DNA of 18,790 nucleotides from Prevotella sp. (GTDB taxonomy: Bacteria > Bacteroidota > Bacteroidia > Bacteroidales > Bacteroidaceae), in contig JAEEZP010000237.1 in the NCBI GenBank assembly GCA_016291915.1, positions 1 to 18,790 of the forward strand. The letters run 5' to 3'. Under the pieces are notes generated by a model that was not told where the DNA came from, did no database searches, and saw nothing but the letters and a program-made list of their open reading frames with translations. Position numbers and translations under genes: made by a program. This document shows positions 1-7,009 of this stretch, piece after piece. Each line of letters starts with the position of its first letter. Position 1 is the first letter of the stretch.

Positions 1-29
1 AACCCCCCGTTCAGAGGCGAAAGCGGATG

Positions 30-61
30 CAAAGGTATGATAAATATCAATACCCTCCAAA
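30..61 (-). promoter_or_regulatory. Leftward promoter for a gene outside the window
   Basis: On the minus strand a -7 box TACCTTTG (30-37) lies 20 nt downstream of a TTTG box (58-61), fitting the Bacteroidetes consensus TTTG-N19/20-TAnnTTTG. It sits downstream of the kbl stop and points left, so it should drive a gene beyond the window start. The sequence after the -7 box (GCATCCGCTTTCGCC) is GC-richer than the surrounding intergenic DNA. The target gene is not visible. Confidence 0.6.
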
Positions 62-78
62 TATTTTGGCAACTATTT

Positions 79-104
79 TCCCAAAAACAAGAAAGTTTTC
101 GGGA
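79..104 (-). terminator. Possible kbl terminator hairpin
   Basis: A 10-bp inverted repeat with one G-T pair and a 6-nt loop (arms 79-88 and 95-104) lies about 24 nt downstream of the kbl stop codon. Neither strand has a clear T-tract after it, so it is at best a weak intrinsic terminator. Its position between the kbl end and the next leftward promoter is suitable. Confidence 0.35.
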
Positions 105-127
105 TTCTTAACAAAATCGATCTTTTA

Positions 128-1315
128 TCAAGAAAGCACGCCTAATTCCTTACCTACTTTAATAAATGCAGCAATACACTTATCAAGCTGTTCACGATTA
201 TGTCCAGCAGATATCTGAACACGGATACGTGCCTGTCCCTTAGGAACTACCGGATAGTAGAATCCTGTGACGTAGATACCCTCTTCCTGCATCTTAGCTG
301 CATAAACCTGTGAAAGTTTTGCATCATACAACATAACCGCGCAAATAGCACTCTGAGTTGGTTTGATGTCAAAACCGGCGGCCATCATCTTATCGCGGAA
401 ATAGTTCACATTTTCAACAAGACGATCATGTATCTCATTTGACTCTTTCAACATCTTGAACACCTCAAGACTTGCACCGATGATGCATGGAGCAAGAGAG
501 TTGGAGAAGAGGTATGGACGGCTGCGCTGACGAAGCAGGTCGATAATCTCTTTTCTACCTGTGGTAAATCCACCTAAAGCACCACCAAAGGATTTTCCTA
601 ATGTTCCTGTGTAAATGTCAACCCTACCGTAAGTATTGAAAAATTCGCTTACGCCATGACCTGTAGCACCAACAACACCAGCTGAATGTGACTCATCAAC
701 CATTACGAGAGCATCGTATTTTTCAGCTAGGTCACAAATCTTATCCATTGGAGCCACATTACCATCCATAGAGAAGACACCATCTGTAACGATGATACGG
801 AAACGCTGTGCCTGTGCTTCTTGGAGACACTTTTCCAGTTCTGCCATATCTGCATTAGCATAGCGATATCTCTTAGCCTTGCAAAGACGGACACCGTCGA
901 TAATTGATGCATGGTTGAGAGCATCACTGATGATAGCATCCTCCTCGGTAAACAATGGTTCAAAAACGCCACCGTTAGCATCGAAGCAAGCAGCATAGAG
1001 AATGGTATCTTCCGTCTTGAAATAATCAGAAATAGCTGCTTCCAATTCTTTGTGAATATCTTGTGTACCACAGATAAATCGTACTGAAGACATTCCGAAT
1101 CCTCTGCGGTCCATCATCTTCTTTGCACCCTCGATCAGTCTGGGATTATCCGACAAACCGAGATAGTTGTTTGCGCAGAAGTTTAACACTTCCTTACCTT
1201 TAACGGTGATGGCTGCTCGCTGAGGACTTTCTATCAATCGTTCCTCTTTGTAAAGTCCTGCTTCTTTAATCTCAGCGAGTGTTTTGCTGAGATGTTCTTT
1301 CATTTTGGTATACAT
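128..1315 (-). CDS. kbl: Glycine C-acetyltransferase (2-amino-3-ketobutyrate CoA ligase)
   Basis: Cytosolic PLP enzyme of the alpha-oxoamine synthase family. It cleaves 2-amino-3-ketobutyrate with CoA to glycine and acetyl-CoA, the second step of threonine degradation. The 395-residue length matches the family (about 398 in E. coli). Visible family marks are the N-terminal NNYLGL substrate region (49-54), NHAS (His136), the DESHSAG cofactor-binding motif (207-213) and GTLGKSFGGALGG, in which Lys241 should be the PLP Schiff-base lysine. The start at MYTKMKEHL is chosen because it follows the promoter closely; Met5 is an alternative. It is divergent from tdh, the enzyme for the preceding step, with a 181-bp shared upstream region. 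Assignment over other alpha-oxoamine synthases (BioF, SPT, HemA) rests on the tdh neighbour and overall similarity to Kbl. Confidence 0.95.
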   Translation of the reverse strand: MYTKMKEHLSKTLAEIKEAGLYKEERLIESPQRAAITVKGKEVLNFCANNYLGLSDNPRLIEGAKKMMDRRGFGMSSVRFICGTQDIHKELEAAISDYFKTEDTILYAACFDANGGVFEPLFTEEDAIISDALNHASIIDGVRLCKAKRYRYANADMAELEKCLQEAQAQRFRIIVTDGVFSMDGNVAPMDKICDLAEKYDALVMVDESHSAGVVGATGHGVSEFFNTYGRVDIYTGTLGKSFGGALGGFTTGRKEIIDLLRQRSRPYLFSNSLAPCIIGASLEVFKMLKESNEIHDRLVENVNYFRDKMMAAGFDIKPTQSAICAVMLYDAKLSQVYAAKMQEEGIYVTGFYYPVVPKGQARIRVQISAGHNREQLDKCIAAFIKVGKELGVLS

Positions 1316-1344
1316 ATTATTAAATAGTTAAAGTTAATTGACTA

Positions 1345-1372
1345 CAAAGTAAACACTATTTTTCCGAACAAA
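1345..1372 (-). promoter_or_regulatory. Candidate kbl promoter
   Basis: On the minus strand, TTACTTTG (1345-1352, one mismatch to TAnnTTTG) is preceded by a TTTG box (1369-1372) with a 16-nt spacer, slightly shorter than the usual 19-20. The box TTACTTTG occurs again at 1369-1376, so the exact start is uncertain. It lies about 30 nt upstream of the kbl ATG. Confidence 0.5.
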
Positions 1373-1374
1373 GT

Positions 1375-1402
1375 AATATATTTGGCGTTTTTTAAATATA
1401 TT
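1375..1402. repeat. Paired AATATATT palindromes in the kbl/tdh control region
   Basis: The palindrome AATATATT occurs at 1375-1382 and 1395-1402, exactly 20 bp apart, between the divergent kbl and tdh promoters. The copies are followed by tGGC and aGCC respectively. The arrangement resembles a two-site operator, but AT-rich intergenic DNA produces such palindromes easily. No regulator is assigned. Confidence 0.3.
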
Positions 1403-1437
1403 AGCCATTTTTTTTCATTTTTTATTCGACGTATTCC

Positions 1438-1465
1438 TTTATTAGAAAAAAAAGCATTTACTTTG
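1438..1465 (+). promoter_or_regulatory. Candidate tdh promoter
   Basis: TTACTTTG (1458-1465; 7 of 8 bases of TAnnTTTG) followed by CACC, with a weak TTTA box at 1438-1441 and a 16-nt spacer. It lies 31 nt upstream of the tdh ATG. The gap between -7 box and start codon fits other genes in this window. Confidence 0.5.
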
Positions 1466-1496
1466 CACCTATAATTATTTAATAATGTAATACGTA

Positions 1497-2453
1497 ATGA
1501 AAAAAGTACTAATTATCGGGTCTACCGGACAGATTGGATCCGAGTTGACTCTTGAGTTAAGGAAACGATATGGTAATGAAAACATTGTAGCTGGCTACAT
1601 CAAGGGAGCAGAACCCAAAGGGATCTTAAAAGAAAGTGGTCCTTCTGAGCTCGTTGATGTGACGGATGCACAGGTGATCTCAGATGTTGTTAAAAAACAC
1701 AACATTGACACTATTTACAATTTAGCTGCCTTATTATCAGTTGTTGCAGAATCCAAGCCACGTTTGGCTTGGAAAATCGGAATCGATGGTTTATGGAATG
1801 TTTTGGAAGTTGCCCGTGAAAACAAATGTGCGGTCTTCACCCCTAGTTCCATCGGTTCATTTGGTGACGACACGCCCCATGATGATACCCCACAGGATAC
1901 TATTCAGCGCCCAAAGACTATCTATGGTGTTTCTAAGGTTACCACAGAATTATTAAGCGATTATTATTTCCACAAGTATGGCGTTGACACCCGATCAGTA
2001 CGTTTTCCAGGTATTATCTCATACATGACACTTCCTGGTGGTGGTACTACTGACTATGCAGTAGATATCTATTACAATGCTGTAAGGGGTGATAAGTTTG
2101 TTTGTCCGATAGCCAAGGGCACATATATGGATATGATGTATATGCCGGATGCATTGAATGCTGCTATCATGTTAATGGAAGCTGACCCTACCCGACTGGT
2201 TCATCATAACGGATTTAACATTGCGGCTATGAGTTTTGAGCCAGAGATGATCTACCAAGAGATAAAAAAACATAAGCCCAATTTTGAAATGGTTTATGAT
2301 GTGGATCCTTTGAAAGAAGCCATTGCCACCAGTTGGCCCAACAAGATGGACGACAGTTGTGCACGCAAAGAATGGGATTGGAAGCCACAGTATGATCTTT
2401 CTTCCATGACTATTGACATGCTTGATAAACTATCGAAGAAGTTATCTGAATAA
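1497..2453 (+). CDS. tdh: L-threonine 3-dehydrogenase, SDR (NAD-dependent epimerase) type
   Basis: Cytosolic NAD-dependent enzyme oxidising L-threonine to 2-amino-3-ketobutyrate, which Kbl then cleaves. The 318-residue protein is an extended short-chain dehydrogenase, not the zinc-dependent medium-chain Tdh of E. coli. Seen directly: the Rossmann motif GSTGQIG (8-14), a PSS segment (116-118) supplying the catalytic Ser/Thr, and YGVSK (143-147) with catalytic Tyr143 and Lys147. This SDR form of threonine dehydrogenase is known from Bacteroidetes, Cupriavidus and animals. Divergent pairing with kbl strongly supports the specific function over other sugar-nucleotide epimerases of the fold. It is a single-gene unit ending at a strong terminator. 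Confidence 0.92.
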   Translation: MKKVLIIGSTGQIGSELTLELRKRYGNENIVAGYIKGAEPKGILKESGPSELVDVTDAQVISDVVKKHNIDTIYNLAALLSVVAESKPRLAWKIGIDGLWNVLEVARENKCAVFTPSSIGSFGDDTPHDDTPQDTIQRPKTIYGVSKVTTELLSDYYFHKYGVDTRSVRFPGIISYMTLPGGGTTDYAVDIYYNAVRGDKFVCPIAKGTYMDMMYMPDALNAAIMLMEADPTRLVHHNGFNIAAMSFEPEMIYQEIKKHKPNFEMVYDVDPLKEAIATSWPNKMDDSCARKEWDWKPQYDLSSMTIDMLDKLSKKLSE

Positions 2454-2470
2454 CATATACATTATATAAT

Positions 2471-2510
2471 ATACCCTACCCTCCCCAATCAATTGGAGAG
2501 GGTATTTTTT
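2471..2510 (+). terminator. Intrinsic terminator of tdh
   Basis: About 18 nt after the tdh stop, ATACCCT and CTCC pair with GGAG/AGGGTAT in an imperfect hairpin, followed directly by a T6 run (2505-2510). This is a standard rho-independent terminator on the plus strand. Confidence 0.85.
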
Positions 2511-2522
2511 ACCCTCATTGGT

Positions 2523-2588
2523 CCGGCCATTATGTCTCAAAGGCCCGGCCATTAAGCCTTGTTTACCCGGCCGATGGGTGTATAATCA
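2523..2588. repeat. Three CCGGCC boxes at exact 22-bp spacing
   Basis: CCGGCC begins at 2523, 2545 and 2567. The first two copies extend to CCGGCCATTA and the third to CCGGCCGAT. The rest of each 22-bp unit is not conserved. The stretch lies between the tdh and mutB terminators in otherwise AT-rich DNA, so it is probably not part of either transcript. Function unknown. Confidence 0.6.
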
Positions 2589-2611
2589 TAAAGATATCAT
2601 AAATTATAAAC

Positions 2612-2647
2612 AATAATCCCGATGAAGAGCTCTTCACCGGGATTATT
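2612..2647 (-). terminator. mutB terminator hairpin
   Basis: A long inverted repeat (AATAATCCCG...CGGGATTATT outer arms, TGAAGA/TCTTCA inner arms, one mismatch, tight GC loop) lies 21 nt beyond the mutB stop. On the minus strand it is followed by the T-rich sequence TGTTTATAATTT. It separates the convergent mutB and tdh genes. Confidence 0.8.
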
Positions 2648-2668
2648 CTTATTGAATATCACTCAAGA

Positions 2669-4831
2669 TTATTTCTCAAGTAACAGATTCATCATTTCGC
2701 ATGCAGCCTTAGCAACAGAAGTACCAGGACCGAAGATAGCTGCAACACCAGCCTTGTACAGGAAGTCATAATCCTGAGCTGGAATCACACCACCAGCGAT
2801 AACCATGATATCCTCACGACCGAGTTTCTTCAACTCCTCGATCAACTGAGGAATAAGTGTCTTATGACCGGCAGCCAGTGAAGAAGCACCAACGATATGC
2901 ACGTCATTTTCGACAGCCTCGCGTGCAGCCTCCTCTGGAGTCTGGAACAACGGACCCATATCTACGTCGAAGCCACAGTCAGCATAACCGGTAGCAACAA
3001 CCTTTGCACCACGATCGTGACCATCCTGACCCATCTTTGCAACGAAGATACGTGGGCGGCGACCTTCTTTCTTAGCAAACTCTTCTGTCAACTCACAAGC
3101 TTTCTCAAAGTCGGAGTCGTTCTTTGATTCTGAACTATACACGCCTGAAATTGTTCTGATTACTGCTTTATAACGACCTACGATCTCTTCGCAGGCATCA
3201 CTGATCTCACCAAGTGTACAACGTAAGCCGGCTGCCTTTACAGCAAGAGCCAACAAGTTGTTCTCACTCTTCTTTCCTTCTGCAAACTCACGTACGCATT
3301 CTGTGATTTCCTTAAGAACAGCCTGACATGCAGCCTCATCACGATGTGCACGCAGTTCCTTAAGACCTTCTACCTGCTGCAGACGAACAGCGGTGTTGTC
3401 AACCTCAAGGATATCGATAGGATCCTCGTGATCCAGACGATACTTGTTAGTACCTACGATAGTCTGAACGCCAGAGTCGATACGAGCCTGTGTACGAGCA
3501 GCAGCTTCCTCGATACGCATCTTTGGAACGCCAGTCTCAATAGCCTTAGCCATACCACCCAGTTTCTCAATCTCCTGGATATGCTCCCATGCTTTGTGTA
3601 CGAGCTCATTAGTCAGTGTCTCAACATAGTAAGAACCTGCCCATGGGTCGATCTCCTTACAAACCTTTGTCTCATTCTGGATGTAGATCTGTGTATTACG
3701 AGCGATACGGGCGGAGAAGTCGGTCGGCAGAGCAATAGCCTCATCAAGTGCATTGGTATGCAATGACTGTGTATGTCCAAGTACAGCTGCCATAGCCTCG
3801 ATACAAGTACGTCCCACATTATTAAACGGATCCTGCTCGGTGAGTGACCAACCAGAAGTCTGTGAGTGAGTACGCAAAGCCAAAGACTTAGGATCTTTTG
3901 CACCGAAGCTCTTCACGATCTTTGCCCACAACAGACGGCCTGCACGCATCTTGGCGATCTCCATGAAGTGATTCATACCGATAGCCCAGAAGAATGACAG
4001 ACGTGGAGCGAACTTATCCACAGGAATACCAGCGTTCACACCAGTACGGATATAATCCATACCGTCAGCCAAGGTATATGCCAATTCGATATCTGCAGTA
4101 GCACCAGCCTCCTGCATGTGATAACCGGAGATAGAGATAGAGTTGAACTTCGGCATGAACTGTGAGGTATATTCGAAGATATCTGCAATGATCTTCATAG
4201 AGAAGGCTGGCGGATAAATATAGGTATTACGCACCATGAACTCCTTCAAGATATCATTCTGGATGGTACCTGCCATCTCTTCCAACTTAGCGCCCTGCTC
4301 CAGACCGGCATTGATATAGAATGCCAAGATAGGAAGCACACCACCGTTCATGGTCATAGAGACAGACATCTTGTTCAATGGAATACCTGCGAAGAGCACC
4401 TTCATATTCTCCAAAGAACAGATAGACACACCTGCCTTACCCACATCACCCACTACACGTGCGTTATCCGGGTCATAGCCACGGTGTGTAGGAAGGTCGA
4501 AAGCAACAGACAGACCCTTCTGACCAGAAGCCAGGTTTCTACGATAGAAAGCATTAGACTCCTCAGCAGTAGAGAATCCGGCATACTGACGGATAGTCCA
4601 CGGACGGAACGGGTACATCATTGAATACGGGCCACGGAGGAATGGAGGAATACCAGCAGTGAAGTCAAGATGCTCCATACCTTCTAAGTCTTCTTTTGTA
4701 TAAACAGGACGAACCTCGATATGCTCTGGAGTCTTCCAGTTATATTCGATATTGTTCTCCTTCAGCCAAGCATTACCATCTTTAGGTTGGATACCGGCAA
4801 ATATATCTACATTATTAAATTGTTTTCTCAT
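2669..4831 (-). CDS. mutB: Methylmalonyl-CoA mutase large (catalytic, B12-binding) subunit
   Basis: Adenosylcobalamin enzyme interconverting succinyl-CoA and (R)-methylmalonyl-CoA, the central rearrangement in propionate formation. The 720-residue length fits the alpha/large subunit. The N-terminal two-thirds is the substrate-binding TIM barrel, with PFLRGPYSMMYPFRPWTIRQ-type sequence near residues 63-82. The C-terminal domain (about 590-720) is the cobalamin-binding fold: DGHDRG places the cobalt-ligating histidine at 605, followed by the conserved GASSLAAGH and VIAGGVIP motifs. It starts 13 nt after the mutA stop, so the two subunits are co-transcribed. It ends at a hairpin shared by the convergent gap with tdh. 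No cobalamin riboswitch is seen upstream of the operon. Confidence 0.97.
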   Translation of the reverse strand: MRKQFNNVDIFAGIQPKDGNAWLKENNIEYNWKTPEHIEVRPVYTKEDLEGMEHLDFTAGIPPFLRGPYSMMYPFRPWTIRQYAGFSTAEESNAFYRRNLASGQKGLSVAFDLPTHRGYDPDNARVVGDVGKAGVSICSLENMKVLFAGIPLNKMSVSMTMNGGVLPILAFYINAGLEQGAKLEEMAGTIQNDILKEFMVRNTYIYPPAFSMKIIADIFEYTSQFMPKFNSISISGYHMQEAGATADIELAYTLADGMDYIRTGVNAGIPVDKFAPRLSFFWAIGMNHFMEIAKMRAGRLLWAKIVKSFGAKDPKSLALRTHSQTSGWSLTEQDPFNNVGRTCIEAMAAVLGHTQSLHTNALDEAIALPTDFSARIARNTQIYIQNETKVCKEIDPWAGSYYVETLTNELVHKAWEHIQEIEKLGGMAKAIETGVPKMRIEEAAARTQARIDSGVQTIVGTNKYRLDHEDPIDILEVDNTAVRLQQVEGLKELRAHRDEAACQAVLKEITECVREFAEGKKSENNLLALAVKAAGLRCTLGEISDACEEIVGRYKAVIRTISGVYSSESKNDSDFEKACELTEEFAKKEGRRPRIFVAKMGQDGHDRGAKVVATGYADCGFDVDMGPLFQTPEEAAREAVENDVHIVGASSLAAGHKTLIPQLIEELKKLGREDIMVIAGGVIPAQDYDFLYKAGVAAIFGPGTSVAKAACEMMNLLLEK

Positions 4832-4844
4832 AATTCAGTTATTT

Positions 4845-6695
4845 TTAGATACCCAACTTTGCATTATACTCTTTCATCGTCTCGAGCACATTACACTTCA
4901 CGTGGATGAAGTTCTCTATGCCGGCAGCCTTCAGGTCTTCCATACATGCAGGAGCACCAGCTACAACAAACATAGCACGTTTGTCGAGATACTTATAAGC
5001 AGGAATAGCATACTCTGCATATTCATCATCAGAAGAACAGAGCACCACAACATCAGCGCCAGCCTTCAAAGCTGCATCAACACCTTCCTCTACAGTGGGG
5101 AATCCGAGGTTGTCGATAACCTTGTAACCTGCTGTTGCGAGGAAGTTACAAGAGAACTGGGCGCGTGCCTGACGCATTGCCAGGTTACCGATAGTCAGCA
5201 TGAAAGCAACAGGAACCTTTGTCTCCTCTGTGTGGATACGAAGATCCTCAAAGTCAGCAGCCAGACGCGTACTCTCGATCTTCTTGAAAGATGCCTCGCA
5301 GTTGTCTTTACAGCCACATGCCTTATCAACCGGACGCTTACCCTCGCTCTTCTCTGTGAAGTTCGGGAACTGGTTGGTACCCAGCAGGAACTCCTTGCGC
5401 TTAGCTGCATCCCCATGACGTTTCACATTGGTAGCATTGATATCATCCTGGATTGAACCTGCTTTGATGGCAGCCTGGAATCCACCTTCCTCTTCTACCT
5501 TCAGGAAAATCTTCCATCCCTCAGCAGCGAGAGAGTTCGTCAGATGCTCAATATAATAAGAACCAGCACCTGGGTCAACCACCTTATCGAAATGGCTCTC
5601 TTCCTTGATCAGCAACTGCTGATTACGAGCGATACGCTCAGAGAAGTCGGTCGGTTCCTCATAGGTAACATCAAACGGAGTAACCACCATAGAGTGAACA
5701 CCACCCAAAGCTGCAGACATAGCCTCTGTCTGAGAGCGAAGGAGGTTAACATAAGAGTCGAACAATGTCTGGTTATAGGTTGACGTAATGGCATTTACGC
5801 ACATCTTACAAGCATCGTCATTCTTCGGTTCATATTGCTTAACGATCTGAGCCCAAAGCATACGGGCAGCACGGAACTTAGCCAACTCCATGAAGTAGTT
5901 TTCTGATACGCCCATGTTAAACTTGATCTTAGAAGCGGCAAGATCCACGTCAACGCCGGCATCCACCAACTGCTGCAGATATTCGTTACCCCAAGCAAGT
6001 GCATAACCCAGTTCCTGTACGATATATGCACCGGCATTGTTGAGAGATACCGTATTCACTGCGATGCAACGGAACTTAGGATAATCCTTTGTGATCTCAA
6101 CAAGCTGAGGAGCTACCTCGAGCAATGCTGTTGTATCCTTACCCTTCATGAGCATCTTCTCCATTGGGTCGAAGGCAACAGATGCATTCACCTTATTCTT
6201 GTCAACACCTTTTTTATTAAAGTAGTCAACCAAAATAGTTGCCAACTCTAATGTGTGACGTGGACAGGTGGTAAAGTTAACCTCTACGATCTCTACATAG
6301 ATATCTTTCAGAAGTGTTTCGACAAACTCAGCACTTACCTTATCACCAGGAATACGGAATCCCAGAGAATCGATACCTTTATTAAGAATGTCAAGGGCTT
6401 TGGCATTAGCGGCTTGTGCATCGTCGGCAACGATATCCTGACGGACAAACCATGCATTGTCTTTCTTGTTGTTACCACGTACGAAAGGGAACTCACCGGG
6501 GAGTGAATCCGGTGTTTTCATCTTTAGCACGTCTTCTCTACGATAGAAGGGTTGTACATTGAATCCCTCATTAGTTCTCCATACCAAACGTTTGTTGAAA
6601 TCAGCACCTTTCAAGTCGACCTGAATTTTATCAAGCCACTCTTGAGTAGTAGGGGCTGTAAACTCGGTAAAGAGCTTTTCCTTACTGTTAGACAT
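4845..6695 (-). CDS. mutA: Methylmalonyl-CoA mutase small subunit
   Basis: Non-catalytic partner of MutB in the heterodimeric mutase. The 616-residue protein repeats the barrel-plus-Rossmann layout of MutB. In its C-terminal cobalamin-like domain the DxHxxG ligand motif is absent: the corresponding loop near 501-511 reads TIGNLAMRQAR. This is expected for the beta subunit, which does not bind B12. The barrel is recognisable by PFDVTYEEPTDFSERIARNQ, parallel to PTDFSARIARNTQ in MutB. The linker before the last domain contains CGCKDNC (Cys460, Cys462, Cys466), noted separately. First gene of the mutA-mutB operon, with a fitting promoter about 55 nt upstream. Confidence 0.95.
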   Translation of the reverse strand: MSNSKEKLFTEFTAPTTQEWLDKIQVDLKGADFNKRLVWRTNEGFNVQPFYRREDVLKMKTPDSLPGEFPFVRGNNKKDNAWFVRQDIVADDAQAANAKALDILNKGIDSLGFRIPGDKVSAEFVETLLKDIYVEIVEVNFTTCPRHTLELATILVDYFNKKGVDKNKVNASVAFDPMEKMLMKGKDTTALLEVAPQLVEITKDYPKFRCIAVNTVSLNNAGAYIVQELGYALAWGNEYLQQLVDAGVDVDLAASKIKFNMGVSENYFMELAKFRAARMLWAQIVKQYEPKNDDACKMCVNAITSTYNQTLFDSYVNLLRSQTEAMSAALGGVHSMVVTPFDVTYEEPTDFSERIARNQQLLIKEESHFDKVVDPGAGSYYIEHLTNSLAAEGWKIFLKVEEEGGFQAAIKAGSIQDDINATNVKRHGDAAKRKEFLLGTNQFPNFTEKSEGKRPVDKACGCKDNCEASFKKIESTRLAADFEDLRIHTEETKVPVAFMLTIGNLAMRQARAQFSCNFLATAGYKVIDNLGFPTVEEGVDAALKAGADVVVLCSSDDEYAEYAIPAYKYLDKRAMFVVAGAPACMEDLKAAGIENFIHVKCNVLETMKEYNAKLGI

Positions 6696-6749
6696 AGTTG
6701 ATTGTATTAATTATATAAGTTAATAAAGTAATTACTCATAATTATCGTG

Positions 6750-6780
6750 CAAAGATACATCTTTTTTTCTATATGATAAA
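6750..6780 (-). promoter_or_regulatory. mutAB promoter
   Basis: On the minus strand TATCTTTG (6750-6757) matches TAnnTTTG fully, with TTTA (6777-6780) 19 nt upstream in the -33 position. The distance to the mutA ATG is about 55 nt. Confidence 0.7.
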
Positions 6781-6937
6781 GAAAAAACGGAGAAATAAAT
6801 TTTTAACCGTAAAAAATTCATAAAAACGACCTTTTAGACATTATGTTTCACAACAAATCCTTTATAAACGGTATTTTTAGGTATATTACCGGAAAAAAGC
6901 AAAGTTACTTTATCACTAAAAAAATAAACGAGTTTAT

Positions 6938-6968
6938 TTTGTTCTTCTCTTGTTTTTTCGTAACTTTG
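6938..6968 (+). promoter_or_regulatory. Promoter of the transporter/decarboxylase-pump operon
   Basis: TTTG (6938-6941), a 19-nt spacer and TAACTTTG (6961-6968) match the Bacteroidetes housekeeping promoter at every consensus position. Transcription should begin near 6975. This decides the start of the following gene: an upstream in-frame ATG at 6950 lies inside the promoter, so the ATG at 7010 is used. Confidence 0.85.
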
Positions 6969-7009
6969 CACCAATTTATTCATATTCGATTTTAATAGAT
7001 AGAATAGGC

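Larger units (their letters stand above)
6696..7009. other. Divergent control region between mutA and the transporter operon
   Basis: This 314-bp AT-rich gap has no gene. It holds the two promoters listed separately, pointing away from each other. A further minus-strand TAACTTTG box at 6900-6907 could be a second, distal mutA promoter with a roughly 190-nt leader, but its only -33 match is a weak TTTA at a short 17-nt spacing. I see no riboswitch-like or strongly structured leader. Confidence 0.5.

Noticed and set aside
4752..5456. Plus-strand ORF of 234 codons opposite mutA/mutB
   Set aside because: It crosses the mutA-mutB junction on the opposite strand, has low-complexity Cys/Leu/Thr-rich sequence typical of antisense reading, and no promoter. 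The minus-strand genes are certain.
6950..7009. N-terminal extension of the AspT-type transporter to an upstream ATG (581 residues)
   Set aside because: The upstream ATG lies between the -33 and -7 boxes of a near-perfect promoter, so it would not be in the mRNA. The extension has no family resemblance.
6696..7009. Cobalamin riboswitch upstream of mutAB
   Set aside because: The region is AT-rich and unstructured, with no B12-box-like sequence. The promoter is only about 55 nt from the start codon, too short for a riboswitch.
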